Shown here: in pieces, positions 9,755 through 22,115 of the stretch
How the letters are laid out: each line of letters starts with the position of its first letter
Position numbering within the stretch: position 1 is the first letter of the stretch
Source: Petunia secreta
Taxonomy: Eukaryota; Streptophyta; Magnoliopsida; Solanales; Solanaceae
DNA length: 64,000 nucleotides
Assembly (NCBI GenBank): GCA_029990175.1
Contig: JARKIP010000065.1
Location: forward strand, 186,001 to 250,000
Direction: 5' to 3'
Program-made: the position numbers and the translations under genes
The notes under the pieces: generated by a model
The model's input: only the letters and a program-made list of their open reading frames with translations
What the model was told of the DNA's origin: nothing
Databases searched by the model: none

Positions 9755-11146
9755 TACTTTATCTACATACAAAGGCAATCAACACAAAGTAAACAACAAT
9801 ATAAAATAAAAAGGAAAAAATTGGAAAGAACAATAAAGAAAAAATCAAAATTTCATCAAAAAATAGCATTGACATTTCTTCATAAGTTCTAAGACTTGTA
9901 TGAGAACCAGAACAAAAAAATAATGATATTAAGGCTGCTCACCTGAAGAAATCGGAATTTCTGAAAATTCTTCAACTGCTACTTCAAATCTTCGAAAAAA
10001 TTGTTCAATAGCTGGATGAGAGATGAAATCGTTTATGAGAACTTATGAAGGGACATGAAATCGGTTCGAAAAATTGGAAGAGGCGCGAGCAAAGAAGAAT
10101 CCTTTTCTGATTACCCGTTTTTTATTTTTGACTCGCAAAAATGACCCGGTTTGGTTATGTTTATTCTGTAATATGCATTTTTACCCACAAGTTTCTCTAT
10201 TTCTAATCTAGCCCCCACCCCCACTTAACCACACTTAACTATTTTTTTCAAAAAAATAAGTCAAAAAGAAAAGAGGAGGTTATTTAGTTGAGTCAAGTTT
10301 TTGGAGGGTCTTTTAGTTAAATCTTCTCCTCTTTTTAGCATGTTTAATCAACGTACAACCGGCATTTGCAAAGTCGTTGACAAATAGCAACACGGAGAGT
10401 TATTGTTTATTAAAAAATAGCCTCTGGAAACTCCATGAAGTAGTCTTGGATATGTCCTGGAGATCAAGGGAAAAAATTCTATGAGATCCAAGAAAAAAAA
10501 CCTAAAGGTTGAACTGAATTTTCATGGTTTTGAACCAAAGGATAAAAATCTTAATTATACTAGAGTTCTTCCAACCCCATAATTTTGTCCTGGAGTTCAA
10601 AATTCTCTGAAATTTGGAATAATAACCTGAAGTTTAATTTACACTTTAAGATGATGTCCTGGAGTTTAGTTCAAACTCCAAAATTTTGTCCAGAAGTTCA
10701 AGCTATCATTTTTTTAAAAAAATTTATGTGTTTATAAATTGCGGGTATTATTCAGAAACATTAAGAAAGTTGGTTCTTCATCAGTTAGCACAAAGTGGCT
10801 ACCCAGACGAAACTTCACAGAAAACTCTGCTCATTGAACAGCTCTTTCAGTCCGGTTGGAATTTTCTTTACAAGACTTGATGAGAAAGACAGATATGGCA
10901 ATTTCAAGAAGACAAGATCCGAATAGCACCTTCCAAATATGAGAACCACAAATGACCATAGATTTTGTTTGTCCCCTCACAGGGGAAGACAAGCCTACGA
11001 ATGACTGGTGTGAATCTCTCTTTCAGTTCCTTTTCTTTAAAATTTTTATAACAATTTTCAGTTTACATATTGTAACATAAGACCATTTTATCATTTCTAT
11101 ATGACTGAGGAGCTGAACATTACAGTGATACAAAAATAAAATGTAT
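9755..11146. other. Intergenic DNA with TCCTGGAGTTC repeats
   Basis: 9755-10110 is probably the leader and promoter side of the DUF1985 gene. About 10440-10700 contains several imperfect copies of TGTCCTGGAGTTCAAA. The rest shows nothing I can assign; the short open frame at 10686-10880 has no recognisable features. Confidence 0.5.
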
Positions 11147-11968
11147 TGTCATGGGCAGCCTCTCAGCCGTGCCCCATGACTCCTTGGGCGCGCCACGTGG
11201 TGCCCTGGCAAGCTTCAAAGTGCCTAGTGCCACGGATGTGATCGCGCCAAGATCTATATGTGTATCTGCGTATGTAGCCCCACCGATTAAGCATGCCTGC
11301 GCGCAGCAAGCTGACAGCGCCCTCAAAGCCTGCCCGCAGCCAGCACTCGCACGCCCTACACTTGAGTGCGCCATCAACATGCGATCTGCGCATGCGCGCC
11401 ACAATGCTGCCTATCCCGCACTAGAGTGCACCAATTCCATGCGACCTGCGCATGCACACCCCAATGCAGATTGCCCCACACCTGCGCGTGCCAAAGCCTT
11501 GCACCCTGTGTGCGCGCCAAAGCCTTGCACCCTGTACGCAAGCCATGAAGATGCAGACAAGGATGCGGCCGCTCAAAGTGCCGTACACTATGTAAATATA
11601 GTTAGGTTTATCTTTCTGTATTTTTCTAGTATTATTGTCTAGCCCTTTATTGTCTGCTGTTATGGCATAGGTTTTTTTTAAGAACATATATAGGGGGTAT
11701 AAGGATTCAAACAATTGTAAGCTGCTTTCATATTTCTGCTCTGGTGTCTCACCCCCTTGACACCACATTGGCTTTCTTTTAATCGATTGGCTTTTGATTA
11801 ATACAACCAGGTGCAATGACTTTCATTTCAATTACTCTTTTTATACACACTGTGATTGACATCGGTTTTTCTGCAAAAGCACTGACGATCTAGTCTAGCA
11901 TGCGGAGGGGACCACCGGCCAGTGTTACGTTGCCCTTCTAAGCAAACTCAAGAAGGCGTCGCGTAACG
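11147..11968 (+). repeat. 5' LTR of the chromovirus
   Basis: Direct repeat of 16711-17489. Both copies share the GC-rich first half, a TATA-like ATATATAGG and the end AAGAAGGCGTCGCGTAA. Confidence 0.9.
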
Positions 11969-12030
11969 GTTGGTATCATAGTATAGGCTCGACAACGGAA
12001 AAAGGAAAAGGTTGACAGACACTACGGAAC

Positions 12031-13289
12031 ATGGCTGGTGGATTGAAAACGAATGTCGAAAGGGTTGGTGCGCTCAAAGAAGCAGTCGAGGCACTAAAAG
12101 AGATCGCAGGGACGATCCCAGATCTCAAAGCTAGCCTTGAGGAGAGACTGGACGATCTTAGTCGTCTGGTGCGTCAGAGTGAGACAGACATTGCTCACAT
12201 GAGCCAAGACATGGAGTATGACCGCGTTGAGCTTTCTGCTGTCAAGGATAGGCTCGATGCGAGCGAAGAGAGGAATGCTACTATACAACAACAACTGGAT
12301 GAGAATGCGACATCCCATACGGCGTTGCAAAACAACATGAACAACCTGATGGCCCAAGTCATGCAGGGCCTTCTTAGAGGAGGAGGAAATGGAGGTGAGG
12401 GTGCAATAAATTTTTCTTGGAAAATATCAAATACCCAGAGCCCAAGCATTACAGTGGTGCTCGGAGTGCTAAAGAGGTCGAAAACTTCTTATTTGACCTG
12501 GAATAATATTTTAAAATGGTTAGTGGGTTATATGATGAACAGAAGATCGTGGCTACTATCATGTATCTCGATGGCGACGCCAAACTATGATGGCGTGGGA
12601 ATGTTGAGGGCATGAGGAATGGTGGCCCAGAATTGGCAACATGGGATGAATTGGAAGTGGCTATCCGTGGACAGTTCTTCCCAAAGAATGTCGAGTACAG
12701 CGCTTGGTGAAAGCTAAGGGAGCTAAGACATACGAGGTTTATGCGAGACTATGTTCGCGAATTTACATCCCTAATGCTAAGCAACCGTGACATGGGCGAG
12801 AAGGATAAGCTCTTTACCTTTATGGAGGGGCTGAAACCTTATGCCCGTGCAGAGTTACAAAGGCAAAGGGTGGACACGTTAGCAAGGGCTATTCAAGCTG
12901 CCGAGTGCATTGCTGACTATCAAGTGGATACTCGAAATGACAGGCAGCAGATGACTCCACGTCCTGCTGGTGGTAACAACTACAAAGGGGGCCAATCCAA
13001 TAAGAGTGGTCCTAGCAAAGGTGGGGGAGAACGGAGTGGTAATTACTCCAAGGCCTCTTCCTCAAGCAGTAGAAACACGGTATCTCAAAACAAATTAAAG
13101 GGAGCCATCTTTGTTCCTAAAGGTGGATGTTTCGAATGTGGGGGTCCTCACAGGGTCGCTGATTGCCCTAAAAAGAGGAAGCCAAATGCCCATGAAACTC
13201 TTGATGAAGAAGAAGTAGGCGTAGAGCATGAGGATGACGGTGAGGCTCCTATTGGTGCGCTCTCGCACACGTTCTACTCTATTTCTTAA
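12031..13289 (+). pseudogene. Chromovirus gag, frameshifted
   Basis: Structural (capsid-like) protein of the element. It starts MAGGLKTNVERVGALKEAVE with a long N-terminal coiled coil (about residues 1-115). The frame shifts at about 12425, where the conserved gag core YPEPKHYSGARSAKEVENFL begins in another frame and runs on through DLEQYF and MYLDGDAKL. A TGA replaces the expected Trp before WRGN, and another TGA follows YSAW. The C-terminal part is Ser/Gly/Lys-rich with a knuckle CFECGGPHRVADC, which has three instead of four residues between the second Cys and the His. It ends at 13289. Confidence 0.85.
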
Positions 13290-13292
13290 GAA

Positions 13293-16200
13293 GTGGGTGA
13301 ATCAAGTATTGCTGGTCTTCAGCTGAAGAATGAATCTGATCTTGTTGGTCAGAAGAAGAATTCATATGCCGATGCCAAACCTCAGGTTGGCAAAAGTAAA
13401 GGTCTCATGTATATCGACGTTCGGGTTAATGGCAAACTTGTTCGAGCAATGATTGATACAAGTGCAACTCATAACTACTTGGCTGCAATGGAAGTTGAGC
13501 GATTTGGACTTATTGTGGAGAAGGGTCGCGGTCGAGTGAAGGCTATTAACTCTCCTGCTCAACCTGTTGGAGGGGTGGCGGAGGGAGTTCCAATCAAATT
13601 GGGTCCCTATGAAGGAAAGACTACGTTACACGATGGATGATTTTAAACTGATCCTTGGTTTGGAATTTTTGCGGGAAACTCAGACCGCGGTCTTGCCGCA
13701 TGGCGATACCATACTTATCATAGGGGAAAACCCATGCACGCTCTCAACATTGTCGGAGAAGTTGAATGAGAGGAGCATTTCTACCATGCAACTGAAGAAG
13801 GGTGTCAAGAGACAAGAACCAACGTTTTTGGCTACCTTATGCTTGGACGAGATTGAGCGGGCATCTGGCCCTATTCCTTCTGTTGTGAAGGATATGTTGG
13901 TGGACTTTGAAGATGTGATGCCACCAGAAATGCCTAGCAACTTCCGCCTAAGCGAGCTGTGGATCATTAGATTGAGCTGGTGCCGGGTGCAAGGCCTCCT
14001 GCCCGTGCGTCATACCGAATGTCAAAACCCGAACTCACCGAGATTTGGAGACAATTGACAAAGATGTTGGATGCTAGAATTATTATGCCCTCTAAGTCCC
14101 CTTATGGGTCGCCTATGCTATTTCAAAAGAAGCATGATGGCTCCTTAAGGCTCTGTGTGGACTATAGGATACTGAACAAAATTACTGTAAAGAATAAGTA
14201 ACATATTCCTTTGATGGCGAACTTATTCGATAGGCTGGGTGGTGCTAAGACATTCAAAAAGATAGACATGAGATCAGGCTATTGGCAAGTGTGTATTGCT
14301 GAAGGAGATGAACACAAGACTATGTGTGTTACAAGATATAGATTGTTTGATTTTTTTGTAATGCCCTTCGGCCTAACTAACGCTCCAGCAATGTTTTGTA
14401 CGCTGATGAATCAAGTCTTCCGGGAGTTTATAGATGAATTTGTGGTTGGCTATCTGGATGACATTGTGATTTATAGCAAGAGCATGGAGGATCATATGAT
14501 ACATTTGAAGAAGGTCTTGACAAGACTAAGGGAGCATGAGTTATATGCCAAGCCGTCGAAATGTACTTTTTCTCAAAAGCAGATCGACTTTCTTAGGAAT
14601 GTAGTCGGAGAGGGACGAATCAAGATAGATGGCGAGAAAATTCAGGCCATTGCTGATTGGCTGCCCCCAAAGGATATTCATGCCCTAAGATCTTTCTTGG
14701 GCCTATGTAATTTCTATTGACGGTTCGTGAAGGATTATTCTCTTATTGTTGTGCCCCTGACAGAATTTTTGAAGAAGGCCACGCCATGGAGTGGTGTCCA
14801 AGGCGTGAGCAGGCCTTTGAGACTTTAAAAAGGGCTATGTCAGACTGATGCCTCAGACTTTGCGCTTGGTGGAGTCTTGATGCAGAAGGGGCACCCGGTT
14901 CCTTATGAGATCTGGAAACTAAAGGATGCGGAGCAGCGCTATGCGGCCCATGAGAAAGAATTATTAGTTGTTGTCCACTGCTTGCGCTTATGGCGCCATT
15001 ATTTATTGGGAGCACCCTTCGTTGTCAAGACAGACAACACTGCTGTCAGCTATTTTATGATGCAGCCAAAATTGAATGGAAGACAAGCGAGATGGCAAGA
15101 GCTTCTTGCCGAGTTTAATTTTCACTTGGAATATAAGAGTGGAAGTTAAACAAAGTTGCTGATGTGCTAAGTCGGAGGGCCGACTTAGCCACGGTGTGTT
15201 TGTTCACCGCCCTTAGGGGAAGTGAGGTAACCACCAGTATTAAGGATCAGATCAAGGATCTTCTTGTTCGTGATCCTGCCGCTCAAGATTTGATCAGCCC
15301 CGTGGAGCAAGGGAAGACGCGGCAATTCTATATGGATGATGGTTTTCTCAAGACAAAAGAGAAGCGGATTTATGTGCCCAAGGGAGGTGATTTGCGAAAG
15401 ACCCTTTTGAAAGAATGCTATGATACCCTCTGGGTCGGGCATCCTGGAATGGATAAAACCTTGGCGCTACTACAACGCGTGTACTATTTGGCCCCAGATG
15501 GCGGATGATGTAGATCAATATGTGCGGACCTTTTTGGTCTGCCAGAAAGACAAGCCAGACTGCTTGATGCAAGCGGGACTATTGCAGCCGCTACCTGTCC
15601 CAAAAATGCCTTGGAAAGCGTTTCTCTGGATTTTATCACTAGATTGCCCAAGGCTGGAGATTTAACCACTATTCTAGTAGTGGTTGATCAGTTCTCTAAA
15701 TACGCAACTTTTATAACAGCCCCAAAATATATAGCAGCTGAAGAGACGGCCAGGCTCTTTTTTGCGCATGTGGTGAAGTATTGGGGTGTGCCTAGAGATA
15801 TTGTTAGTGATCACGACTCGCGATTCATTAGTAACTTTTGGACCGAGCTCTTATAGTGCCTCGGGTCTAAGTTGAGTCACAGCTCCAGCTTTTATCCCCA
15901 ATCTAATGGCCAGACGGAGCGGTTCAACAGTATGCTTAAAGAATATTTATGGAATTTTGTAACTGGATCGCAAAAGAATTGGGTGAAGCTACTAGATTCA
16001 TCCCAGTTGCGCTTCAATGCCCAAAAGTGCTCAAGTACCAATAGGACGCTTTTGAAATTATCATGGGACAACAATCTCTCGCATACTGTTGATGCATCAA
16101 ACGAGTCAAAGTCTCCTAGAGCTGCGAGTTTCTCAAGAAAGTGGAAGAGAAATCTAGAGTTAGTGCGGAGCTATCTTGAAAAAGCACAAAAGAGGATGAA

Positions 16201-16668
16201 AAAGTATACAGATCAAAACTGGCGTTTTGTAGAGTACAAAGTTGAGGATAAGGTGATGGTAAAGATTCCCAAGAGATATGTATTCGCGGGAGCTCATGAC
16301 CCGCGTATTTTGCATAAATACATTGGACCTCTGTCCATTGTGAAATGTGTTGGAAAAGTTGCCTATCGAGTTGAATTACCAGCTTGGAGGAAGATCCATC
16401 CCGTTTTTCATGTCAGCCTATTGAAGCCTTTCCAAGAAGATAAGGATGATCCTTTCAGAAGCCAGCTCACAATGCCGAGCATCCGGAAGAATAAATGGTC
16501 AGGGAAGAAAGTAGCAGAAGCTATCCTTGAAGACCGTGTTATTCATGCCTCAAGGAAAGATCACCAGGAATTTTTGGTGCAATGAAGTAGATGTGATGCA
16601 GAGGAGAACACCTGGGAGAGGGGAACAAACCTCAAAGCCTTCAAGGACCTGATAGTTGATTATCTTGC
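13293..16668 (+). pseudogene. Chromovirus pol: protease, RT, RNase H, integrase, chromodomain (broken)
   Basis: Order seen: protease at about 13410-13530, with AMIDTSATHNYL (the usual active-site DTG reads DTS); RT at 14000-14720, with SPYGSPMLFQKKHDGSLRL, MPFGLTNAPAMF and YLDDIVIYS; RNase H at 14860-15150 (EKELLVVVHCLRLWRHYLLG); integrase at 15160-16440, with LDFI, SDHD and YPQSNGQTERF giving an intact D, D, E triad; and a chromodomain at 16490-16668 (EDRVIHASRKDHQEFLVQ, then EENTWERGTNLK). Stops include TAA after VKNK, TGA after LGLCNFY, TAG after WTELL and TGA after FLVQ; frameshifts lie near 13640, 13965 and 15480. Several stops fit CGA or TGG to TGA changes expected from decay of methylated DNA. 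It cannot make an active polyprotein. Confidence 0.9.
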
Positions 16669-16710
16669 AAGAAAGGCGCCGACGACGTTGCCAACTCAGG
16701 TAGGGGAGAA

Positions 16711-17489
16711 TGCCATGGGCGGCCTCTCAGCCGTGCCCCATGACTCCTTGGGCGCAGCCCATGGTACCCTGGCAAGCCTCAAAGTGCCTAGTGCCATGGA
16801 TGTGGCCACGCCAAGATCTATATGCGCATCTGCGTATGTCGCCCCACCAGTTGAGCATGCCCGCGCGCAGCAAGCTGACAGTGCCCTCAAAGCTGCCTGC
16901 AGCCAGCGCCCGCGCACCCCGCACTTGAGTGAGCCAGGTCGCATGTGCGCCACAACGTTGCCTATCTCGCACTAGAGTGCGCCAATGTCATGCGACCTAC
17001 GCATGCACACCCCAACGCAGATTGCCCCGCGCCTGCGCGCACCAAAGCATTGCGCCTTGTGCGCACGCCATGAAAACGCAGACAAGGATGCGGCCCCTCA
17101 AAGTGCCCCCCACACCATGTAAATATAGTTAGGTTTATCTTTCTGTATTTTTCTAGCATGATTGTCTAGCCCTTTATTGTCTACTGCTATGACATGGGTT
17201 TTTTTTTAAGAACATATATAGGAGGTATAAGAATTCGAACTATTGTAAGCTGCTTTCATATTTCTGTTCTGGTGTCTCACCCCCTCGACACCATGTTGGC
17301 TTTCTTGTAATCGATTGGCTTTTGATCAATACAAGCAAGTACTTTCATTTCAATTACCCTTTTTATACACACTGTGATTGACATCGATTTTTCTGCAAAA
17401 CACTGACTATCTAGTCTAGCATGTGGAGGGGACCATTGTCCAATATTATATTTCCCTTCTAAGCAAACTCAAGAAGGCGTCGCGTAATA
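16711..17489 (+). repeat. 3' LTR of the chromovirus
   Basis: Direct repeat of 11147-11968, about 40 bp shorter. Preceded by a polypurine tract at 16700-16710. Confidence 0.9.
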
Positions 17490-17825
17490 GTGTGTGTGCC
17501 TGTACTATATGGCAATCCTGCCAATTCAAATATAAGTTCCGTATGGAGAATGTAAAGTACAACTAAATACAATTCTAGTTGGGATAATCTTGATTAATGT
17601 TCTAGACACATACTCTACATCATTTGAGATATTTTACAAAGAGTTGCAATGATTTTTGTATGATTAATCATCTAAAAGAACCTAAGTTTACCTGAAGAAG
17701 CACCACATCTAAATACAGAGTAGACTTCCCCAAAAAAATGAGGGAGAGAAAAATTTTCATTACAAGAGCTTCACTAACTAGCTAAGTATTTGAAGCCAGA
17801 AGCATTACTCAAAATCAACGACTAA
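17490..17825. other. Short host segment between two retrotransposons
   Basis: No gene is seen. Its last five bases, ACTAA (17821-17825), are the left target duplication of the copia element. Confidence 0.6.
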
Positions 17826-18178
17826 TGTTAATATGAAAAATCGAGTGAGAATTTGATAAAGAAAGTTAGGGTTTGTGTGGGTTAGAGAGAAAACTTGTGA
17901 GAGAGAAACAGAACATTTGAGAGAATTTCTTGTGTGTCTTCCTGAATTGCCCCCGGACCGGGGTATATATACATTGGGCTTTTAGTCTATAGCCCATTTC
18001 ACTAAACTATCACTAAACTATAATAACATTACTATAAAGATTGGGCCTAAACCCTTTTATACAAAAATAGGAACTGAACTAAACTAAACTAACTGTAAAC
18101 TAAACTAACTGAAAAATATAAACATATATCTAAGTTGGATCTTGACACTTTAATTCCTGGAGTTGTGTGACTCCAACA
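17826..18178 (-). repeat. Copia 3' LTR
   Basis: Matches 27418-27733. On the minus strand it begins TGTTGGAGTCACACAACTCC, contains TATATATA (plus 17964-17971), and is preceded by a G-rich polypurine tract (plus 18179-18188). Confidence 0.95.
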
Positions 18179-20049
18179 CCCCCCCTGCAAGTTGGAGGGT
18201 GAGAGAACCCCCAACTTGGGTAGTAGAGAATGATGAACAGCACCTGTGACTGGTTTGGTAAAGATGTCAGCAAGTTGAGCAGATGTGGTGACATGAAGCA
18301 GCTTGATAAGAACCTCAATAATCTTGGCTCGAGTGAATGAAAATTCAACTCTATATGTTTGGTCCTCTCATGAAATACAGGATTATTAGTAGTATGATTT
18401 GCCGCTTGGATATCACAGTAAACTGGGACAGCTTCAGAGAGGGGAATACCAAAATCAGATAACAATCGAACCAACCAAGTCAACTCTGCAACTACCTTGC
18501 TTATAGCTCTGTATTCTGCTTCAGCAGAAGAAAGGGAAACCACAGGTTGTTTCTTAGCCTTCCAACCAACCATAGAATCACCCAAGAAAATGCAAAAGCC
18601 GGTGAATGACCGTCGAGTGTAAGGGCAAGCAGCCCAGTCACTATCACAATAGGCAGAGATAGATAAGCCAGGAGAATTGCTCAGGAACACTCCAGCTTCA
18701 GAAGTACCCTTAAGGTATCTTAGAATATGCAAGGCAGCCTGCATATGTGGTATTCTAGGGGCTTTTAAGTACTGACTCAAGTGTTGAACGGCAAATCACA
18801 AATCAGGTCGAGTGTGGGTCAGAAAATTCAGTTTGCCCACCAAGCTTCTATAAGTGTCAGGTTTTGGAAGAAGAGCACCAACATCAGCCTGGAGTTTTAC
18901 TGTCAAGTCCAAAGGGCAACACACAGGGGTAACATCTGAGGTTTGAAACTCAGCAAGCAGGTCATGAACAAATTTCCTTTGATGCAACAGCAAGCCAGTA
19001 GAATGATAGGCAACTTCAATGCCTAAGAAGTAGTTAACCAACCCCAGGTCCTTGATTTTGAACTGATTGTCCCAGAAAGTTTTGAGGGAGATAATTTCCT
19101 CTAGATCATCGCCTCTGAGAATTATATCATCCACATACACCACAAGTAGTACTATGGAAGAGGCAGATTGTTTCACAAAAAGGGAGTAATCATTCCAAGA
19201 GTAAGAGTAACATCTGAAACATAAAGTCTGGGACAACTTGGCATACCACTACCGAGAAGCCTGCCTGAGGCCATAGAGAGATTTTTGAAGCTTGCAAACC
19301 AGGGGAGAGTGGGAAGAAGTAGCACCAGAAGCAAGCAAACCAGGAGGAAGCTTCATATAGACTTCCTCATTTAGGTCATCATGCAAAAATGCATTATTAA
19401 CATCCATTTGAAAGAGGGACCAACCTCTTTTATTAGAAACACTGATAAGGCATTTGACTGTGGAAAACTTGACAACAGGTGAGAAAGTTTCACTAAAGTC
19501 CACACCTTCAACCTAGGTGTCCTCTCTAGCCACAAATCGAGCTTTGTATCTTTCCATACTACCATCAGCCTTGTATTTCACCTTATACACCCACTTACAA
19601 CAAATTGCCTTCTTACCCTTAGGCAATTCTACAATTTCCCAAGTATTATTAGCCTGTAAAGCTTGAAACTCTTTCCTCATAGCCTCCTGCCATTCATGAG
19701 ATGAAACTGCTTGTCTATAAGAAGTAGGTTCAGGTGCAGCATGCCTAACTAAAGGTTGAGAAGAAGAGGACAAAGAACTAGAACCACAGATGGAAGGTGG
19801 TAGTGTGCATACATAATCCTGGAGATGGGAAGGCAAGTGGTGATCTCTGGATGACTTTCTTGGAGGTAAAGGGGATGCAGAATGAATGAAGGAAGAAGCA
19901 AAATTGTTGGGAAGTATAGGTGAAGTGTTAGGGGGTTCATTTTCTAAAGGAAAGAAGGTGGAGATGGCAGGAAGTGTATGATGCAAGGATGCGGAAGTAG
20001 AAGAGTGAAAAGGATAAATGTCTTCATGAAAAGTGACATCCCTGGACAC
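18179..20049 (-). pseudogene. Copia reverse transcriptase and RNase H, broken
   Basis: RT copies the element's RNA. Seen on the minus strand: SYRQAVSSHEWQEAMRKE and KWVYKVKYKADGSMERYKAR (RT N-terminus), then WSLFQMDVNNAFLHDDLNEE, LYGLRQASR, the catalytic YVDDIIL, and DTYRSLVGKLNFL. RNase H follows: AYCDSDWAACPYTRRSFTG, VSLSSAEAEYRAI and HERTKHIELNFH. Stops interrupt after VAREDT, after RQASR and after RPDL. A one-base shift near 18337 moves the conserved LADIFTKPV end out of frame. Confidence 0.9.
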
Positions 20050-21005
20050 CAGGATGGACTTGGATTTTAAATTGTAGAGCTTATAACCTTTCTATGCTAA
20101 AGGATACCCAATGAATACACAGGGATCAGCTCTAGGCTGGAGCTTATCCCTTTGACATTTTGAAATGGTATAGTAGCATAAGCAACCAAATGTCCTAAGA
20201 TGAGAGAATGAAGGTGAGACTCCATACAATAATTCATAAGGGGATTTGTTTCTCAAAGTGGTGGAGGGAAATCTATTTATTAAGTAGGTAGAGGTAAGTA
20301 GACAATCACCCCAAAATCTGGTTGGTAAATTTGATTGGAATAAAAGGGCTCTAGAAGTTTCCAAGAGGTATCTATGTTTTCTTTTTACCACACCATTTTG
20401 TTGTGGTGTATGGGGGCAGGAGGTTTGATGAATGATGCCATTATCTAAAAAAAATTGTCCAAGGATTGCACCAGTGCCCAATTCTAGTGCATTGCCAGTT
20501 CTAATTGTTTAAATTGTAGTGCGAAATTGAGTCTGTAACATAGCAACAAATGCCTTTAACAAAGAAAAAGCATTGTTCTTGGACCCCACGAGATGGGTCC
20601 AAGTAGCTCTAGGGCAATCATCAACTATGGTTAAGAAATATTTCTGTCCATTGTATGTAGGAATGTGATAAGGACCTCAAATATCAACATATACAAGTTG
20701 GAAAGGGAAAGTGGATTTGATGGAGCTGTCAGGAAAAGAAAGCCTAGGCTGCCTGGCCATAGGACAAATGGAACACTCAAAATTTTGTTTAGTGAAAAAT
20801 TGACATGGAATATTAACTATTGTTTTCATTCTGACAAAAGGAACATGACTTAACCAATTGTGCCATAGTAGTTCCATTTTATTCAAGTGTGAATGATTTG
20901 TACAATGATGGAGATCACTATTTACAACAGGAATTGAGAAAGCATTATCAAGAATGGAACCAGAAGCATTAAAAGACAAAGAACTATGGTTTTTGCAAGG
21001 ATAAG
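20050..21005 (-). pseudogene. Copia integrase, catalytically dead
   Basis: The zinc-binding region is visible (HNWLSH, then CSICPMARQPRLSF), followed by the catalytic core. The first Asp lies in VYVDI, directly followed by TGA where the family has Trp. The third catalytic position reads PQQNGVVKRKHRYLLE: codon AAA (Lys) where the family has Glu. Another stop follows FRTTI. FGCLCYYTISK and ADPCVFIGYP mark the integrase C-terminus. Both the stops and the Glu-to-Lys change preclude activity. Confidence 0.9.
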
Positions 21006-22115
21006 TCATACTTGAAGGAGCTGGACAAGTCTGTATAGACCATGAACCAATTTACCAATTTTCAGTGGCCTCCTCATTGAAGGGGCCTGTAGGAAACAAG
21101 ATAATTCAGTGAACTGCATAGAGCAATGCATCTGTTCAACTAGTTTAGGAACATAAATCAAGTTATACCGGAAACTAGGAACATATAGAACATGAGGTAA
21201 AGTAAGTATGTGAAATGTGAATGACACAGTGCATGTGACTTTGACCTTGTATCCATTTGATAAAGTGACAAGGTATGGTGTGACTAATGTTTGAATATCA
21301 AACAATAGGATTTTGTTAGAGGTCATGTGATCAGTGGCTCCAGAATCTGTGATCCACTCAAAATCAGGTACATTAGCTAGCATGCATACACTAGAAACTG
21401 ATATAAGAGCATCAGGTAATCCAATCTTACCAGCAAAATTAGCCGATGCCAAGAGAGATTGTTGAGGAGAGAGGTCAGATACATGACTCTGCTGCAGGAT
21501 GTTAAGCAATTGTTGATATTGTTCCTTAGTGAGTCCAAGAACAAGTGAACCAGAATCAGGGATGGAAGATGGAGAGCTATCAACCTCAGCACTTGCATTA
21601 GCAGCAGTTCTCTTAGGGTTGCTTGACTGGGAGTTCTCAGACCTTGCCTTAAGTTTGCGACAGTTCTCAATTAAGTGCCCATTTTTCTTACAATACCTGC
21701 AAAACAAGTCATTTTTGTTCTGATCAAAGTTGATTTTTTTATGATATTGCCTTTGAGATCCAGTAGGGTTGGAATTGGAGTTGGAAGATCTGTTGTATGT
21801 GGGGTTGGATGGATTTCTATAATAGTTTGATGAGCTAGAAGATGGATATCTGTTGGCATCGAAGGATGAAGACTTAGGATGAAATTGTGAGCTTGGATTA
21901 ACTTGTATCTGCTCTTCATCTTGAAGCAGTATGTTATAAGCGTTGTCCAATGATGGAAGAGGCTGCATCATAAGCAAATTACTCCATACTCCAACATAAG
22001 TTCATTCAAACCCATGAGGAATTGATACAACTTGTTCTGCTCCTCATCTTTCTAAAGATCAGCTTTGGCTGCGCACACACACTTCTTGGCATGGTTGGTA
22101 CACATGAAACTCAGT
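21006..22115 (-). pseudogene. Copia gag C-terminus and protease, first duplicate copy
   Basis: Minus-strand frame from 21977 contains LLMMQPLPSLDNAYNILLQ (gag), an Asn/Ser/Pro-rich linker, the knuckle CRYCKKNGHLIENC (CX2CX4HX4C) and the protease site WITDSGATDHMTSN, then ends near the start of integrase. A one-base change just upstream (about 22000) breaks the frame to the rest of gag. The N-terminal gag piece lies at 26279-26772, beyond the inserted LTR. Confidence 0.9.

Larger units (their letters stand above)
11147..17489 (+). mobile_element. Ty3/gypsy chromovirus LTR retrotransposon, degenerate
   Basis: 5' LTR 11147-11968 and 3' LTR 16711-17489 align from TGYCATGGGC to GCGTCGCGTAAY. A primer-binding site (TGGTATCATA, initiator tRNA-Met type) starts at 11971, and a polypurine tract (TAGGGGAGAA) ends at 16710. 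The order gag, protease, RT, RNase H, integrase, chromodomain identifies a chromovirus; the coiled-coil gag and roughly 0.8 kb LTRs would fit the Galadriel clade, but that is a guess. Numerous stops and frameshifts; no clear target duplication (TGTAT versus GTGTG). The LTRs are unusually GC-rich with many CGCGC runs and a TATATA box near 11686/17215. Confidence 0.9.

Noticed and set aside
11120..11642. Open frames in the GC-rich LTR (again at 16688-17159)
   Set aside because: Same sequence repeated in both LTRs of a chromovirus; high GC and few stops explain them.
11142..17494. Target duplication for the chromovirus
   Set aside because: TGTAT and GTGTG do not match; the exact LTR end is also uncertain by one or two bases.
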